In this document: positions 36,783 through 46,205 of the stretch, one piece after another
How the letters are laid out: the number at the start of each line of letters is the position of its first letter
How positions within the stretch are numbered: the first letter of the stretch is position 1
Origin: JL08 sp039969355
GTDB taxonomy: Bacteria; Pseudomonadota; Alphaproteobacteria; Rhodobacterales; Rhodobacteraceae
Direction: 5' to 3'
DNA length: 64,000 bases
Assembly (NCBI GenBank): GCA_039969355.1
Contig: JBDVOA010000010.1
Location: 325,475 to 389,474 of the forward strand
Made by a program: the position numbers and the translations under genes
Notes under the pieces: model-generated
Seen by the model: the letters and a program-made list of their open reading frames with translations, nothing else
Database searches by the model: none
Told to the model about the DNA's origin: nothing

Positions 36783-37538
36783 ATGTTAAATATCAAAGAT
36801 TTACACGTACAACTTGAAGAAGAAGACAAGCAAATTCTGAAAGGCGTGGACCTGACGGTTGAGGCAGGCAAAGTACATGCGATCATGGGGCCGAATGGGT
36901 CCGGTAAATCGACGCTATCTTATGTTCTCTCCGGCAAGGAAGGGTATGAGGTCACAAGTGGGTCCGCCACGTTGGACGGGATTGATCTTCTGGACATGGA
37001 ACCTGAAGAACGTGCTGCTGCAGGGCTGTTTCTGGCCTTTCAGTACCCGGTCGAAATTCCGGGTGTAGGCAACATGACATTTTTGCGCACCGCCGTGAAC
37101 GCACAGCGCAAGGCACGCGGAGAAGATGAGATGTCCGCGGGCGAGTTTCTTAAGGTCATCCGTGCAAAGGCCAAAGAGCTGAAGATTGACGCTGACATGC
37201 TCAAGCGCCCTGTGAACGTAGGCTTTTCCGGGGGCGAGAAAAAACGAAACGAAATCCTGCAAATGGCGATGCTGGAGCCCAAGATGTGTATTCTGGACGA
37301 GACCGACAGCGGCCTTGACGTTGATGCCATGAAGTTGGTGGCAAGTGGCGTGAACGCGTTGCGCGACGCGGGGCGTGGATTTCTGGTTATTACGCATTAT
37401 CAACGGCTTCTGGATCACATTAAACCTGATGTCGTGCACATCATGGCGGATGGCCGCATCGTGAAAACCGGCGGACCTGAGTTGGCTTTGGAAGTCGAAC
37501 ACAACGGTTATTCCGACATTCTGGCCGAGGTGGCATAA
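36783..37538 (+). CDS. sufC: Fe-S assembly ATPase SufC
   Basis: SufC is the ABC-type ATPase of the SufBC2D scaffold. The 251-residue product has Walker A MGPNGSGKST near residue 36, the signature FSGGEKKRNEILQMAML, Walker B CILDETDSGLDVDAM with the SufC-specific DETDSGLD, and the switch histidine in VITHYQRL. Its TAA stop overlaps the sufD start by one base. Confidence 0.97.
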   Translation: MLNIKDLHVQLEEEDKQILKGVDLTVEAGKVHAIMGPNGSGKSTLSYVLSGKEGYEVTSGSATLDGIDLLDMEPEERAAAGLFLAFQYPVEIPGVGNMTFLRTAVNAQRKARGEDEMSAGEFLKVIRAKAKELKIDADMLKRPVNVGFSGGEKKRNEILQMAMLEPKMCILDETDSGLDVDAMKLVASGVNALRDAGRGFLVITHYQRLLDHIKPDVVHIMADGRIVKTGGPELALEVEHNGYSDILAEVA

Positions 37539-38818
37539 TGGTGCAGCCCGAATTGAAGCAAACTGCAACTGATGCCCGACTGAGCGTGCTGGACTTACCT
37601 CAGAGTGGTTGGTCAACGGCAGCGCGGACCGCTGCGTTGGCACGAGTTCAGTCATTGGGGCTGCCGTCGCGACGTGATGAATATTGGAAATACACCCGTC
37701 CGGATACGCTAGTTGCGCCGCGAGCTCCCGAGGCAACGGCCTTTACTACCGATGAAACGCCGGTTTTTGGTGAAATCGATCGACTTAAGATCGTATTTGT
37801 GGACGGTGTTTTTGATGTTGAAGCGTCTGACGATTTGACCTTGGAAGCGGTGCGTATTGAACGTTTAGCTGAAACCGCAGACGCCGATATCCATTGGGCC
37901 CGCGATCTTTACGGCACATTGGAATCCAATGGTCAGGCGCCGGTTGCACGCCCGTTGGCGGCGTTGAATACTGCCTTTGCCACCGATGGGGTGATGATCC
38001 ATGTCACAGGTAAGCCGTCAAAGCCGATAAATCTGATTTATCATCACGTCTCCCCGTCTTCCGATGCAATCCTGCACCACGTGATCAAATTGGAAGCCGG
38101 AGCAGATGTCACCATCCTCGAAAACGGGCCAGCCGCCGCGCGGTTCAACAAAGTCATGGAGGTCGACATTGCCGATGGCGCGGGCTTTCACCATGTTCGG
38201 GCGCAGGGGCGGGACCATGATCGTCGAGCGGCTACTCATCTGTTTGCCCGGCTTGGTGCAAAAAGTGTTTTCAAGTCCTTTACACTGACCGCAAATGGCG
38301 TGCTGACCCGCAACGAATGTGTGATCGAGCTTACCGGGGATGACGCAATAGCCCATGTCGCCGGCGCCTGCGTCGGGGACGGGGACTTTCATCACGATGA
38401 CACCGTTTTTATCACCCACGATGCCGTGAACTGCGAAAGCCGCCAGGTGTTCAAAAAGGTTTTGCGGAATGGCGCAAGGGGCGTCTTTCAGGGTAAAATT
38501 CTAGTCAAGAAAGATGCGCAAAAGACCGATGGGTATCAGATCAGCCAATCCCTGCTGTTGGATGATGATAGTCAGTTTCTCGCAAAACCCGAGCTTGAGA
38601 TTTACGCCGATGACGTCGTTTGTTCGCATGGCAGTACATCCGGCGCGATAGATGAAGAGGCAATGTTCTATCTGCGTTCGCGGGGAGTACCTGCACCTGA
38701 TGCAACCGATCTTTTGACTTTGGCGTTTTTGGCGGAAGCCGTGGATGAAATCGAAGATGAGGATTTGGCCGATGATATATTGGCACGACTTCAGGCTTGG
38801 CTGGCCCGCCGACGCTGA
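37538..38818 (+). CDS. sufD: Fe-S assembly protein SufD
   Basis: SufD is the SufB paralogue in the scaffold complex. The 426-residue product shows the N-terminal helix region SRRDEYWKYTRPDTLV and the beta-helix core with FVDGVFD, GAGFHHVRAQGRDHD, and the C-terminal DDVVCSHGSTSGAIDEEAMFYLRSRGV, which includes the conserved CSHG histidine. It overlaps both neighbours by one base and by TGATG, so translation is coupled. Confidence 0.96.
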   Translation: MVQPELKQTATDARLSVLDLPQSGWSTAARTAALARVQSLGLPSRRDEYWKYTRPDTLVAPRAPEATAFTTDETPVFGEIDRLKIVFVDGVFDVEASDDLTLEAVRIERLAETADADIHWARDLYGTLESNGQAPVARPLAALNTAFATDGVMIHVTGKPSKPINLIYHHVSPSSDAILHHVIKLEAGADVTILENGPAAARFNKVMEVDIADGAGFHHVRAQGRDHDRRAATHLFARLGAKSVFKSFTLTANGVLTRNECVIELTGDDAIAHVAGACVGDGDFHHDDTVFITHDAVNCESRQVFKKVLRNGARGVFQGKILVKKDAQKTDGYQISQSLLLDDDSQFLAKPELEIYADDVVCSHGSTSGAIDEEAMFYLRSRGVPAPDATDLLTLAFLAEAVDEIEDEDLADDILARLQAWLARRR

Positions 38819-39297
38819 TGCCTGTCACGCGAGATATTGCAGCGACCTATCGCGGCCCGGGCAAAGTGTTACGTCGTCTTCTCGATATGGGACAACGTGA
38901 AGATCGCGCGTTGATCATCGTGATGGTGGGGTGTGCAATCATGTTCATCGCGCAATGGCCGTATCTTGCCCGAAAAGCCCATCTGGAAGGAACTGAGCTT
39001 AACGCCGATTTGGCGGGAACGCTGATGGCCTGGATTTTCATCGCACCATTGTTGCTTTATCTGATAGCAGGAATCAGCCATCTGATTGCCCAGGTGCTGG
39101 GTGGCAAAGGCAGCTTTTACGCTGCCCGGATGGCGCTGTTTTGGGCCTTTCTTGCGGCCAGTCCGCTGGTACTTTTGCATGGTTTGACCAAAGGATTTAT
39201 TGGGCTGGGACTACAGGAACAGTTGATCGGTCTGCTTTGGCTGATCTGTTTTCTCTGGTTCTGGCTCGCCGGATTATGGCAGGCGGAAAAGCCATGA
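38818..39297 (+). CDS. YIP1-like multi-span membrane protein (first of two)
   Basis: A 159-residue protein with four predicted membrane helices (about 34-50, 68-92, 105-125 and 132-152) and a positive N-terminus (TRDIAATYRGPGKVLRRLL). The layout resembles YIP1-family proteins, which are integral membrane proteins of unclear role in bacteria. It overlaps the sufD stop (TGATG) and is followed by a second such protein with an ATGA overlap. Confidence 0.7.
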   Translation: MPVTRDIAATYRGPGKVLRRLLDMGQREDRALIIVMVGCAIMFIAQWPYLARKAHLEGTELNADLAGTLMAWIFIAPLLLYLIAGISHLIAQVLGGKGSFYAARMALFWAFLAASPLVLLHGLTKGFIGLGLQEQLIGLLWLICFLWFWLAGLWQAEKP

Positions 39298-39872
39298 CTG
39301 GATCCAAGGCTTTCTGGCGCGCTCTGGTGTTTGAGACCGTGCGCGCGCCCGGGTCTGCCGCCCGTACAATCCTCCAGCTCCATCCCTCTCGCGAAGCGCT
39401 ATGGACCGCTTTGGTTCTGGTTGGTGTTTTGAATACAATCCTGTTCACCTTGACGAACATTGTCGCACCAGTAGGCGCGCCGGTTCCTGCCGCGCTAACC
39501 AACCCGATGATTATTCTTGGAATTGTCGTCGGCGGAATAATGCTTTCGGCTATCGCCATTCTGCTGTCAGGACGTGCGTTGGGCGGAAAGGGAACTTTGT
39601 CTGACATCCTGCTCCTTATGATCTGGCTACAGGCGCTGCGGGTTCTGGTACAGGGGGCAATGCTGATATTGCTGTTCATCGATCCGTCCTTTGCCGTTGC
39701 CTTTATCATGGCGGTGAATGTGCTGAGCATCTGGATCCTCTTGCACTTTGTGAATGCTGCGCATCACCTTGACTCGCTCATGCGCTCGGCTGGTGTTCTT
39801 GTCGCCGCTGTGATCGGCCTGTCTTTAATCCTGTCCCTGCTGGGGATCTCCATTCTGGGATCTGCCCTCTGA
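39294..39872 (+). CDS. YIP1 family membrane protein (second of two)
   Basis: The 192-residue product has about five membrane helices. FWRALVFETVRAPGSAARTI precedes the first helix (ALWTALVLVGVLNTILFTL), and GGKGTLSDILLLMIWLQALR is a typical YIP1 segment also seen, in part, in the upstream neighbour (VLGGKGSFYAARMALFWA). The two are therefore probably paralogues working as a pair. Its stop overlaps the sufS start by one base. A role in membrane-linked cluster assembly or in iron or sulfur supply would be inference only. Confidence 0.75.
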   Translation: MTGSKAFWRALVFETVRAPGSAARTILQLHPSREALWTALVLVGVLNTILFTLTNIVAPVGAPVPAALTNPMIILGIVVGGIMLSAIAILLSGRALGGKGTLSDILLLMIWLQALRVLVQGAMLILLFIDPSFAVAFIMAVNVLSIWILLHFVNAAHHLDSLMRSAGVLVAAVIGLSLILSLLGISILGSAL

Positions 39873-41092
39873 TGTATGATGTCGAAAAAATCCGAGCTGA
39901 GTTTCCAATCCTGTCGCGAACGGTAAACGGGAAACCGTTGACCTACCTCGACAACGGGGCTTCAGCGCAAAAGCCGCAGGTTGTGATTGATGCGATTGCA
40001 CGCGCCTATTCGCACGAATATTCAAATGTCCACCGCGGGTTACACTACCTGTCGAATCTCGCCACGGATCAATATGAAAACGTTCGCGGTACGATCGCAA
40101 AATTCTTGAATGCCGGCTCCGAGGATGAGATCGTATTCAACTCCGGCACGACCGAGGGTATTAACCTTGTTGCTTATGGTTGGGCAATGCCGCGGATGCA
40201 GGCCGGTGACGAAATCATCCTGAGTGTGATGGAGCATCACGCCAATATCGTGCCATGGAATTTTCTCCGCGAACGCCAGGGCGTGGCGATCAGATGGGTT
40301 GACACGGATAGCCGTGGTGATCTGGACCCGCAAGCGGTTATAGATGCCATTACCCCACGCACCAAACTGATCGCAATTACACAGCTTTCCAATGTCTTGG
40401 GCACCAAAGTTGATGTAAGAACAATCACCGCCGCGGCCCACGATCACGGCGTGCCAGTCCTAGTGGATGGATCGCAAGGTGCGGTTCACATGCCGGTTGA
40501 TGTTGCCGAACTGGATTGCGATTTCTATGCCATTACGGGGCACAAACTCTATGGACCATCCGGGTCCGGCGCAATCTACATCAAATCCGAGCGCATGGCG
40601 GAGATGCGCCCATTTATCGGCGGCGGAGATATGATCCGCGAAGTCAGCAAAGAGGGTGTGGTTTATAACGATACGCCGATGATGTTTGAGGCCGGAACGC
40701 CAGGAATTGTGCAAACTATTGGGCTGGGCGTCGCGCTGGAATATTTGATGGATTTGGGTATGGAAAACATTGCCGCTCATGAAAACAAGATCCGCGACTA
40801 TGCGCGGCTGCGTCTTGATGGTTTAAACTGGTTGCAGGTGCAGGGGCAATCCGCCGACAAGGCTGCGATCTTCAGTTTTACCTTAGATGGCGCGGCACAT
40901 GCCCATGACATTTCGACCATCCTCGACAAAAAGGGGGTTGCGGTGCGCGCCGGACAGCATTGTGCCGGTCCGCTAATGGAACATCTTGGTGTCGCTGCAA
41001 CTTGTCGGGCTTCCTTTGGCCTTTATAACACTACGGCGGAAGTGGACACGTTGGTTGAAGCGCTGGAACTTGCGCACGAATTGTTTGCATAG
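39872..41092 (+). CDS. sufS: Cysteine desulfurase SufS
   Basis: SufS is the group II desulfurase of the SUF pathway. The 406-residue protein begins MYDVEKIRAEFPIL and shows YLDNGASAQKP, the PLP lysine K225 in ITGHKLYGPSGSG, and the active cysteine C364 in RAGQHCAGPLMEHLG. It closes the operon. SufS normally works with SufE or SufU, and roseobacter suf operons often continue with a SufT-like (DUF59) gene and sufA. None of these follows here; the next feature is tRNA-Arg. Confidence 0.96.
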   Translation: MYDVEKIRAEFPILSRTVNGKPLTYLDNGASAQKPQVVIDAIARAYSHEYSNVHRGLHYLSNLATDQYENVRGTIAKFLNAGSEDEIVFNSGTTEGINLVAYGWAMPRMQAGDEIILSVMEHHANIVPWNFLRERQGVAIRWVDTDSRGDLDPQAVIDAITPRTKLIAITQLSNVLGTKVDVRTITAAAHDHGVPVLVDGSQGAVHMPVDVAELDCDFYAITGHKLYGPSGSGAIYIKSERMAEMRPFIGGGDMIREVSKEGVVYNDTPMMFEAGTPGIVQTIGLGVALEYLMDLGMENIAAHENKIRDYARLRLDGLNWLQVQGQSADKAAIFSFTLDGAAHAHDISTILDKKGVAVRAGQHCAGPLMEHLGVAATCRASFGLYNTTAEVDTLVEALELAHELFA

Positions 41093-41170
41093 CAGACTAG
41101 GCGCTGCCGCATTACGACTGTCATTTTCCAATTGCAGGGCTGGCGCGCGCTGGCTATACACGCCCGGCGT

Positions 41171-41247
41171 GGACCCATAGCTCAGCTGGATAGAGCGCTG
41201 CCCTCCGAAGGCAGAGGCCAGAGGTTCGAATCCTCTTGGGTCCGCCA
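41171..41247 (+). tRNA. tRNA-Arg (anticodon CCG)
   Basis: The sequence starts GGACCCATAGCTCAGCTGGA and ends TTGGGTCCGCCA, with a perfect 7-bp acceptor stem and an encoded CCA. The anticodon stem CTGCC / GGCAG encloses the loop CTCCGAA, giving CCG. The T arm is CAGAGG-TTCGAAT-CCTCT. Two broken integrase genes follow, so its 3' end is probably an integration site. Confidence 0.95.
41234..41247 (+). repeat. Candidate left attachment core (tRNA 3' end)
   Basis: TCTTGGGTCCGCCA at the tRNA 3' end recurs with one mismatch at 63597-63610. It is the expected place for an att core of a tRNA-targeting integrase. One short match is weak evidence by itself, so confidence is moderate. Confidence 0.4.
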
Positions 41248-41397
41248 TTGCCTCTTAACTTTGAATTTGATGTGGTCGCCCTGAGCGGACATTTTCTCGG
41301 TTTTACAGGTGGTTGGGTCGATTTATCATTGTCTTGAGTTTCTTTCGATGATGCCTAAATTCTTTCCTTGAGGGGTATGGAGTGTGGTATTTCTGGA

Positions 41398-41937
41398 ATG
41401 GCCCTGTCTGGCAAACTAACAAAGAAACTCGTGGAGAACCTTGGTGCCGGGCGTCATGGCGATGGCAATGGGCTATACCTTGTAGTTGATCCGTCTGGCG
41501 CGCGGCGCTGGATCGTACGGGTGGTGGTCAAAGGCCAGAAGAATAAGAAGGGCGCGCCGCTTAGAACGGATTTCGATTTGGGCGGGGCTGACATCGTAAC
41601 GATCAACCAAGCCCGTGAACGGGCGCTGGAATATCGCCGCATGGCCAAGCAGGGACTGAACCCGCGTTTCAACGCCCGGCAGGAAATCCCGACGTTTGAA
41701 GAGGTGGCGCAACAGGTCCATATCGACCGGATGCCCACTTGGAAGAATGCCAAGCACGGTCAACAATGGATCAACACCCTGCGCGACTATGTGCCGATCA
41801 CTGACACCAGTGGCCGTCTTGTGGCGTTGTGCGAGGTCTGTGAGGGCATCTGTCAGAGGTTCACCAGCGAGGCCGGGTTGGCTGCTCTGGGTGACATATT
41901 CGCCATTGATAGACGCAGTGGAAAGCAAGCCTGGTAG
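41398..41937 (+). pseudogene. Truncated tyrosine integrase (DUF4102/P4-like N-terminal part)
   Basis: From MALSGKLTKKLVENLGAG the frame keeps the arm-binding DUF4102 domain of phage-type integrases: DGNGLYLVVDPSGARRWIVR, then ADIVTINQARERALEYRRMA, then FEEVAQQVHIDRMPTWKNAKH and QQWINTLRDYV. After that the family pattern is lost (PITDTSGRLVALCEV) and the frame stops about 50 codons later. The catalytic domain is absent, so the gene cannot make an active recombinase. It begins 150 bases after the tRNA-Arg end, the normal spot for such a gene. Confidence 0.8.
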
Positions 41938-41977
41938 CCGAACCCCACAAACCTAACTTGAACCATCACTTCACAAG

Positions 41978-42977
41978 GTGCGCGTCACCGCTCAAAAAAA
42001 CATCAATTCGGCACTCAAAAAAGGATTTTATCAATGCGCAAAAGCGGTCGAGGCAAATGAACGGGCGAAACGGGCCTATGTGCATTATCTGGAGCAGGCG
42101 AAAGGCCTAGATGAGAAGTCTACAGACAAGGTTCTAGCGGCGCTTGTGAAATTCGAGCAATCAACCGGATTCAAGCCATTCAAGCGGTTCCATATCGAGC
42201 AACCATCCAAATTCAAAACCGACCTAGCGAAGACCAAAGGCAGGGCAACCCGGTTACAAGTCAAGGATCACCTACAGCGACACCGCGTACTTTAAGAACA
42301 GCCTGAAAGCAGCGCGCGCGGCCCACGCCCGGCGTGACAAGCAATATCCGTCTGTTGAAGCCGCCCATCACGCCTTTCAGGCAATGCCGGAGAGGACGGA
42401 GTTCGAGCGGCGCGACAAGGCGCTCTTTAGCTTCTTTATGCTCACAGGCGCACGCGTTGGGGCGGTGGCATCGCTGCGACTGAAACACATAGACCTTTTT
42501 CACGGCAAAGTTTTTCAAGACGGGCGCGACGTGAACACCAAATTTGCCAAAGACATCGACACGACGTTCTATCCGGTCAACCCAGCCTATCTGAAATGCT
42601 TCACTGCTTGGGTAGAATACTTGCGTTCCGAAAAGCTCTTCGGCCCCCAGGACGCCCTCTTTCCCAAGCCTGAAATGGGTCTGGCCGAAAGTGGCGGCTT
42701 TGCCGCGGTTGGCCTATCACGCGACCCGTACACCAATGGCAATAGGCTCAACGCAATCATCCGCTCAGCATTCGCTGTCGTGCAATTGCCAGAGTACACG
42801 CCGCACAGTTTTCGCACTACACTGGCAATGCTGGGCAAGGATACTTGCAAGGACATGGAGCAGTTCAAAGCGTGGTCGATGAATATGGGACATGAAAGCA
42901 TGTTGATGACCGTTGGCTCATATATGCCCGTCAATCGGCAACGGCAGGCGGAGTTGATAAAGGGGATGAAAGGATAA
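41978..42977 (+). pseudogene. Second tyrosine recombinase, split by an internal deletion and frameshift
   Basis: The first frame (41978-42295) has a SAM-like core-binding domain: AKRAYVHYLEQAKGLDEKST, then LVKFEQSTGFKPFKRFHIEQ, and FKTDLAKTKG. The second frame resumes at about 42250 with GQPGYKSRITYSDTAYF and runs to 42977. It retains the catalytic residues: Arg in GARVGAVASLRLKHID, HSFR, the MGHES histidine and the tyrosine in GSYMP. Family members have roughly 30 residues between DLAKTKG and GQPGYKSR, and these are missing here. The result is a frameshifted remnant with an otherwise complete C-terminal domain. Confidence 0.8.
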
Positions 42978-43191
42978 AAGGGCGGAAAGCGGTCGTTCGC
43001 TGCAAGCGAGAGTCGGTGAAACCGCAACGCTAGAAGCCGACATTCAGACGACCGCGAAATATGGCGTATCTTAGCACTGCCGTATGGCTGCCCTGAACCC
43101 AAAGTGCACGATGCTGCATGGAAACGTGGTTCGTTGAAGACGCTGTGCTTTCGGCGGGCAAATGCACTAGGCTGCAAACGTGCTTTTGCAC

Positions 43192-44487
43192 TTATCCAGC
43201 GTACCCAAACATTCGTGGCAACCACAGCACAATACCGGGCTGCAAGACCAGTGTCAGCAGGGCAATTAGGAGGGCAATCAGGAATGGCCAGATTTCGCGT
43301 ATGATCTCGGACAAGGGAATGCGTGTCACCGCGTTCAAAACGAACAAAAGAATACCGTAGGGCGGTGTTATCAACCCGATCATGCAATTCACGACGGCAA
43401 CGACTCCGAAGTGCACAAGATCGATACCCAACTCGCGGCACGTCGGTAAAAAAAGCGGAATGATCACCAGGATGATCGTGGTGGCATCGAGAACGCATCC
43501 CAAGAGTAGCAACAGAAGGTTGACGCCGAGAAGGAAAAGGATCGGGTCGATATCAAGCCCGACCAATCGCTGGGCTAGGATGCTTGGAATGTTTTCGGAT
43601 GCGACGACATAGTTCAGGATCAAAGCGCCTCCGATGACCAATCCGACCGCAGCCGAGGATCGGGCACTTTCGACCAAGATACTATAGAGGGCGTGAAAGC
43701 TGAGCGCGCGGTAGAAGAACGCGGCAAGCATCAGGGCGTAAAAGGCCGCGACGGCGGCGGCCTCGGTCGGGGTCGTGACGCCTCCGTAAATGCCGTATAG
43801 CAGGATGGCTGGCATCAAGAGCGCCGGGAAAGCGTTCGCTGTGCGGCGCGGCAGTTCTGACAGCGGCACCGGGTCTTCCAGTGTGAATCCGCGACGGTGG
43901 GACAGAAACGTGTTCATGCCCATCAATACTGCGCCCATCAGAAGGCCGGGGATGATGCCGCCGAGGAAAAGATATCCAATCGATGTGTTGGACACCAAGG
44001 CATAAAGCACCATCGGTATAGAGGGCGGAATGATCGGGCCGATGGTGGCCGATGCGGCGGTGATGGCAGCCGCGTAGCCGCGCGTGTAGTGGCCGCTTTT
44101 GGTCATCATCTGGATGATGATTTTACCGATGCCGGCGGCATCGGCGACGGCGGAACCGGACATGCCGGAAAAGATCAGCGATGCCACGACGTTGACGTGT
44201 CCAAGCCCGCCCCGGAACCGTCCGACAAGGGCGACACAGAAACTCAACAGCCGGTCGCTGATGGTACCAGCGTTCATGATGTTCGCGGCCACAATGAACA
44301 GAGGCACGGCGAGCAGAATGAAGCTTTGATAAAGCCCGTCCATCAAGACCTTGCCCGCAATCCCGATCCCCTGGCCCACGGCGAACAGATAGGCGATTGA
44401 GGCCACCAGGATCGCATAGGCAATCGGTGTTCCAATCCCGGCTAGGAAGAACAATGTGCCGAGGCAAACAAGGAATTCGATGCTCAT
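43192..44487 (-). CDS. TRAP transporter large permease (DctM type)
   Basis: The 431-residue inner-membrane protein has about 12 helices and DctM patterns: GIGTPIAYAILVASIAYLFA, then FSGMSGSAVADAAGIGKIII, GPIIPPSIPMVLYAL and NCMIGLITPPYGILLFVLN. It is the ion-coupled transport subunit of a tripartite TRAP system and works with the small permease and the binding protein encoded just upstream in the operon. Substrate is inferred from neighbours, possibly a sugar acid or similar carboxylate. It overlaps the small-permease stop by ATGA. Confidence 0.95.
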   Translation of the reverse strand: MSIEFLVCLGTLFFLAGIGTPIAYAILVASIAYLFAVGQGIGIAGKVLMDGLYQSFILLAVPLFIVAANIMNAGTISDRLLSFCVALVGRFRGGLGHVNVVASLIFSGMSGSAVADAAGIGKIIIQMMTKSGHYTRGYAAAITAASATIGPIIPPSIPMVLYALVSNTSIGYLFLGGIIPGLLMGAVLMGMNTFLSHRRGFTLEDPVPLSELPRRTANAFPALLMPAILLYGIYGGVTTPTEAAAVAAFYALMLAAFFYRALSFHALYSILVESARSSAAVGLVIGGALILNYVVASENIPSILAQRLVGLDIDPILFLLGVNLLLLLLGCVLDATTIILVIIPLFLPTCRELGIDLVHFGVVAVVNCMIGLITPPYGILLFVLNAVTRIPLSEIIREIWPFLIALLIALLTLVLQPGIVLWLPRMFGYAG

Positions 44488-45047
44488 TGTATGGGATCGA
44501 CCGTGATGTCATGTGCGGGCTCTTCGACCCCATATCTAATCGCGCGATAGGTGGCATAGGCATAGCGCAGCGAGACCGCGACAAGGAAGAATACATAGAT
44601 GGCATAGATGTCGCGCATCCGGATCCAGTCGCCGAACAGGTTCGACAAAGTCGCGGTCTTTTTCAGTCTCAGGATATGAAATTTGGACCATGTCGGTTCG
44701 ACCGACAGGATCAATGCGGTGCAGATGGCGATGCCGGTGATGAAGATGAACCATCGCCGGATAGACGGACGCACCGCCAGAAACAGAATGTCGAACGTAA
44801 CGTGATCGCGGTCGCGGACAACGAAGGCGTTGCCCCAGAAAACAAGCCAAACCCAAAGCAAAAGACAGAATTCCAGTGTCCAGCCATAAAGAGAAGGGTC
44901 CAGAAAGGGAAAGCGTTCCGGCAACCATTCCAGACGGGCCGAATAGCGCACGACGATTTGCAAAATGAATGTGGTGAACATCGCGGCCATCATTGCGGCC
45001 GCAACAGCTTGGGCGATGTGGCTTAGGCCTGATTGCAGCCTTTTCAT
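44484..45047 (-). CDS. TRAP transporter small permease (DctQ type)
   Basis: The product from the ATG at 45047 has 187 residues and four helices, with the DctQ features AAMMAAMFTTFILQIVVRYS and LEFCLLLWVWLVFWGNAFVV, then RDRDHVTFDILFLAV. It supports the large permease in the inner membrane. An in-frame TTG at 45086, right after the 45088-45114 hairpin, would add 13 residues. Neither start has a clear ribosome site, so the N-terminus is uncertain. Confidence 0.9.
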   Translation of the reverse strand: MKRLQSGLSHIAQAVAAAMMAAMFTTFILQIVVRYSARLEWLPERFPFLDPSLYGWTLEFCLLLWVWLVFWGNAFVVRDRDHVTFDILFLAVRPSIRRWFIFITGIAICTALILSVEPTWSKFHILRLKKTATLSNLFGDWIRMRDIYAIYVFFLVAVSLRYAYATYRAIRYGVEEPAHDITVDPIQ

Positions 45048-45087
45048 CTTTGTGCCCAGGAAACGGACATGTCTTTTCCCCTTCAAA

Positions 45088-45114
45088 GTAAGGACGGGAT
45101 AAACCCGTCCTTAC
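45088..45114 (-). terminator. Intercistronic hairpin between TRAP binding protein and permeases
   Basis: An 11-bp perfect stem (GTAAGGACGGG / CCCGTCCTTAC) with a five-base loop lies 20 bases after the binding-protein stop. There is no strong T run. As in the two ABC operons, the hairpin sits just after the binding-protein gene and may give it more mRNA than the permeases. Confidence 0.65.
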
Positions 45115-45134
45115 GATGGCCATTGATTTGGCGC

Positions 45135-46130
45135 TTAGTTTCCGAGTGCGTTGATCTTGTCCAGAACACCGTCCGGCCAGCTTGCTGCAAGATCCGAGCC
45201 GGCGTATTGCGCCTGAACGTGATCGCGGAAGGCTTTCAGGTCGGGCTCGTAAACGGCCAAGCCTTGCTCGGTCAGGAACGACACCAGGTTCGCTTCCTTT
45301 TCCAACTGCGCCTGACGCCCGCTTTCGGCGGCAGCTTCGGCAGCGGCCTGAACGGCGACTTTTTGGTCAGCGCTCAACTCGTCCCAAACGGCTTTCGAGA
45401 AGGCGACATAGTTCAGATCGACCAGATGCGACGTCAATGCGATCTGGTTGGTCACCTCGTAGAACTTGGCGTCGACAACCGTGGGAAGTGGGTTGTCCTG
45501 CCCGTCGACTGAGCCGGTTTGAAGTGCTGTGTAAACCTCGGTAAAGGCCATGGGCGTCGGGTTCGCGCCCAAGGCGCTGCCAAGGAATTGCCAGGCATCG
45601 GTGCCGGGCATCCGCAAGTTCACGCCTGCCAGATCAGCCGGTGTCATCACCGTCAGTTCCTCTTTTGATTGACGCAGGTTCACGTGGCGCTGGCCAAGAT
45701 ACATCACCGCCAACAGTTTCACGCCAAGTTCGTCTTCGACCTTTTGCTTGAATGGATCCATCAAGGGGTCATTGAATACAGCAACCTGATGCGCTGCGTT
45801 TTGATGCACATAGCCAGTGGCGAAAATCGTGAACTCGGGGAAGAATTGTCCAAGTTCCTGCGCCGATGTGATCGACATTTCCAGATCACCTGACGCAATG
45901 GTCTCCAATTCTGACCCTTGCGCGATGAGTGACCCGTTGTAGTGCGGTTCGTAGGTGGCAAACTCGGCGACTGCAGGGGCGAAGACTTCAGCAAGTGCAA
46001 TCGAGCGTTGGTCGGTTTCCGAGGCAGGTGTCGACATGCGCAACGTGACTTTGTCCTGCGCCATAGCAGGCATCGCCAAAGCGGCAGCCGTCACCACCAT
46101 CAGTGCACGCCGTGAAATTATGGTCATCAT
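45135..46130 (-). CDS. TRAP transporter substrate-binding protein (DctP type)
   Basis: The 331-residue protein has a signal peptide (residues 1-25, cleaved after AMA) and the DctP fold, with NLRMPGTDAWQFLGSALGAN and the ligand-gripping region PMAFTEVYTALQTGSVDGQDNP. The conserved arginine in NLRMP normally holds the ligand carboxylate, so an acidic substrate is expected. It lies 75 bases after the GntR regulator gene, in the same direction. Confidence 0.95.
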   Translation of the reverse strand: MMTIISRRALMVVTAAALAMPAMAQDKVTLRMSTPASETDQRSIALAEVFAPAVAEFATYEPHYNGSLIAQGSELETIASGDLEMSITSAQELGQFFPEFTIFATGYVHQNAAHQVAVFNDPLMDPFKQKVEDELGVKLLAVMYLGQRHVNLRQSKEELTVMTPADLAGVNLRMPGTDAWQFLGSALGANPTPMAFTEVYTALQTGSVDGQDNPLPTVVDAKFYEVTNQIALTSHLVDLNYVAFSKAVWDELSADQKVAVQAAAEAAAESGRQAQLEKEANLVSFLTEQGLAVYEPDLKAFRDHVQAQYAGSDLAASWPDGVLDKINALGN

Positions 46131-46205
46131 GAAAGTTCCTCCGTGTTAAGTTTGCGGTCTTGGCCGCCTTATGGTCCGCCGAGGCATTGCCCGACGAAAT
46201 CTATT

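Noticed and set aside
42979..43080. Possible small RNA or repeat after the second integrase
   Set aside because: Resembles other GC-rich gap sequences in style, but I found no exact shared segment long enough to call it.
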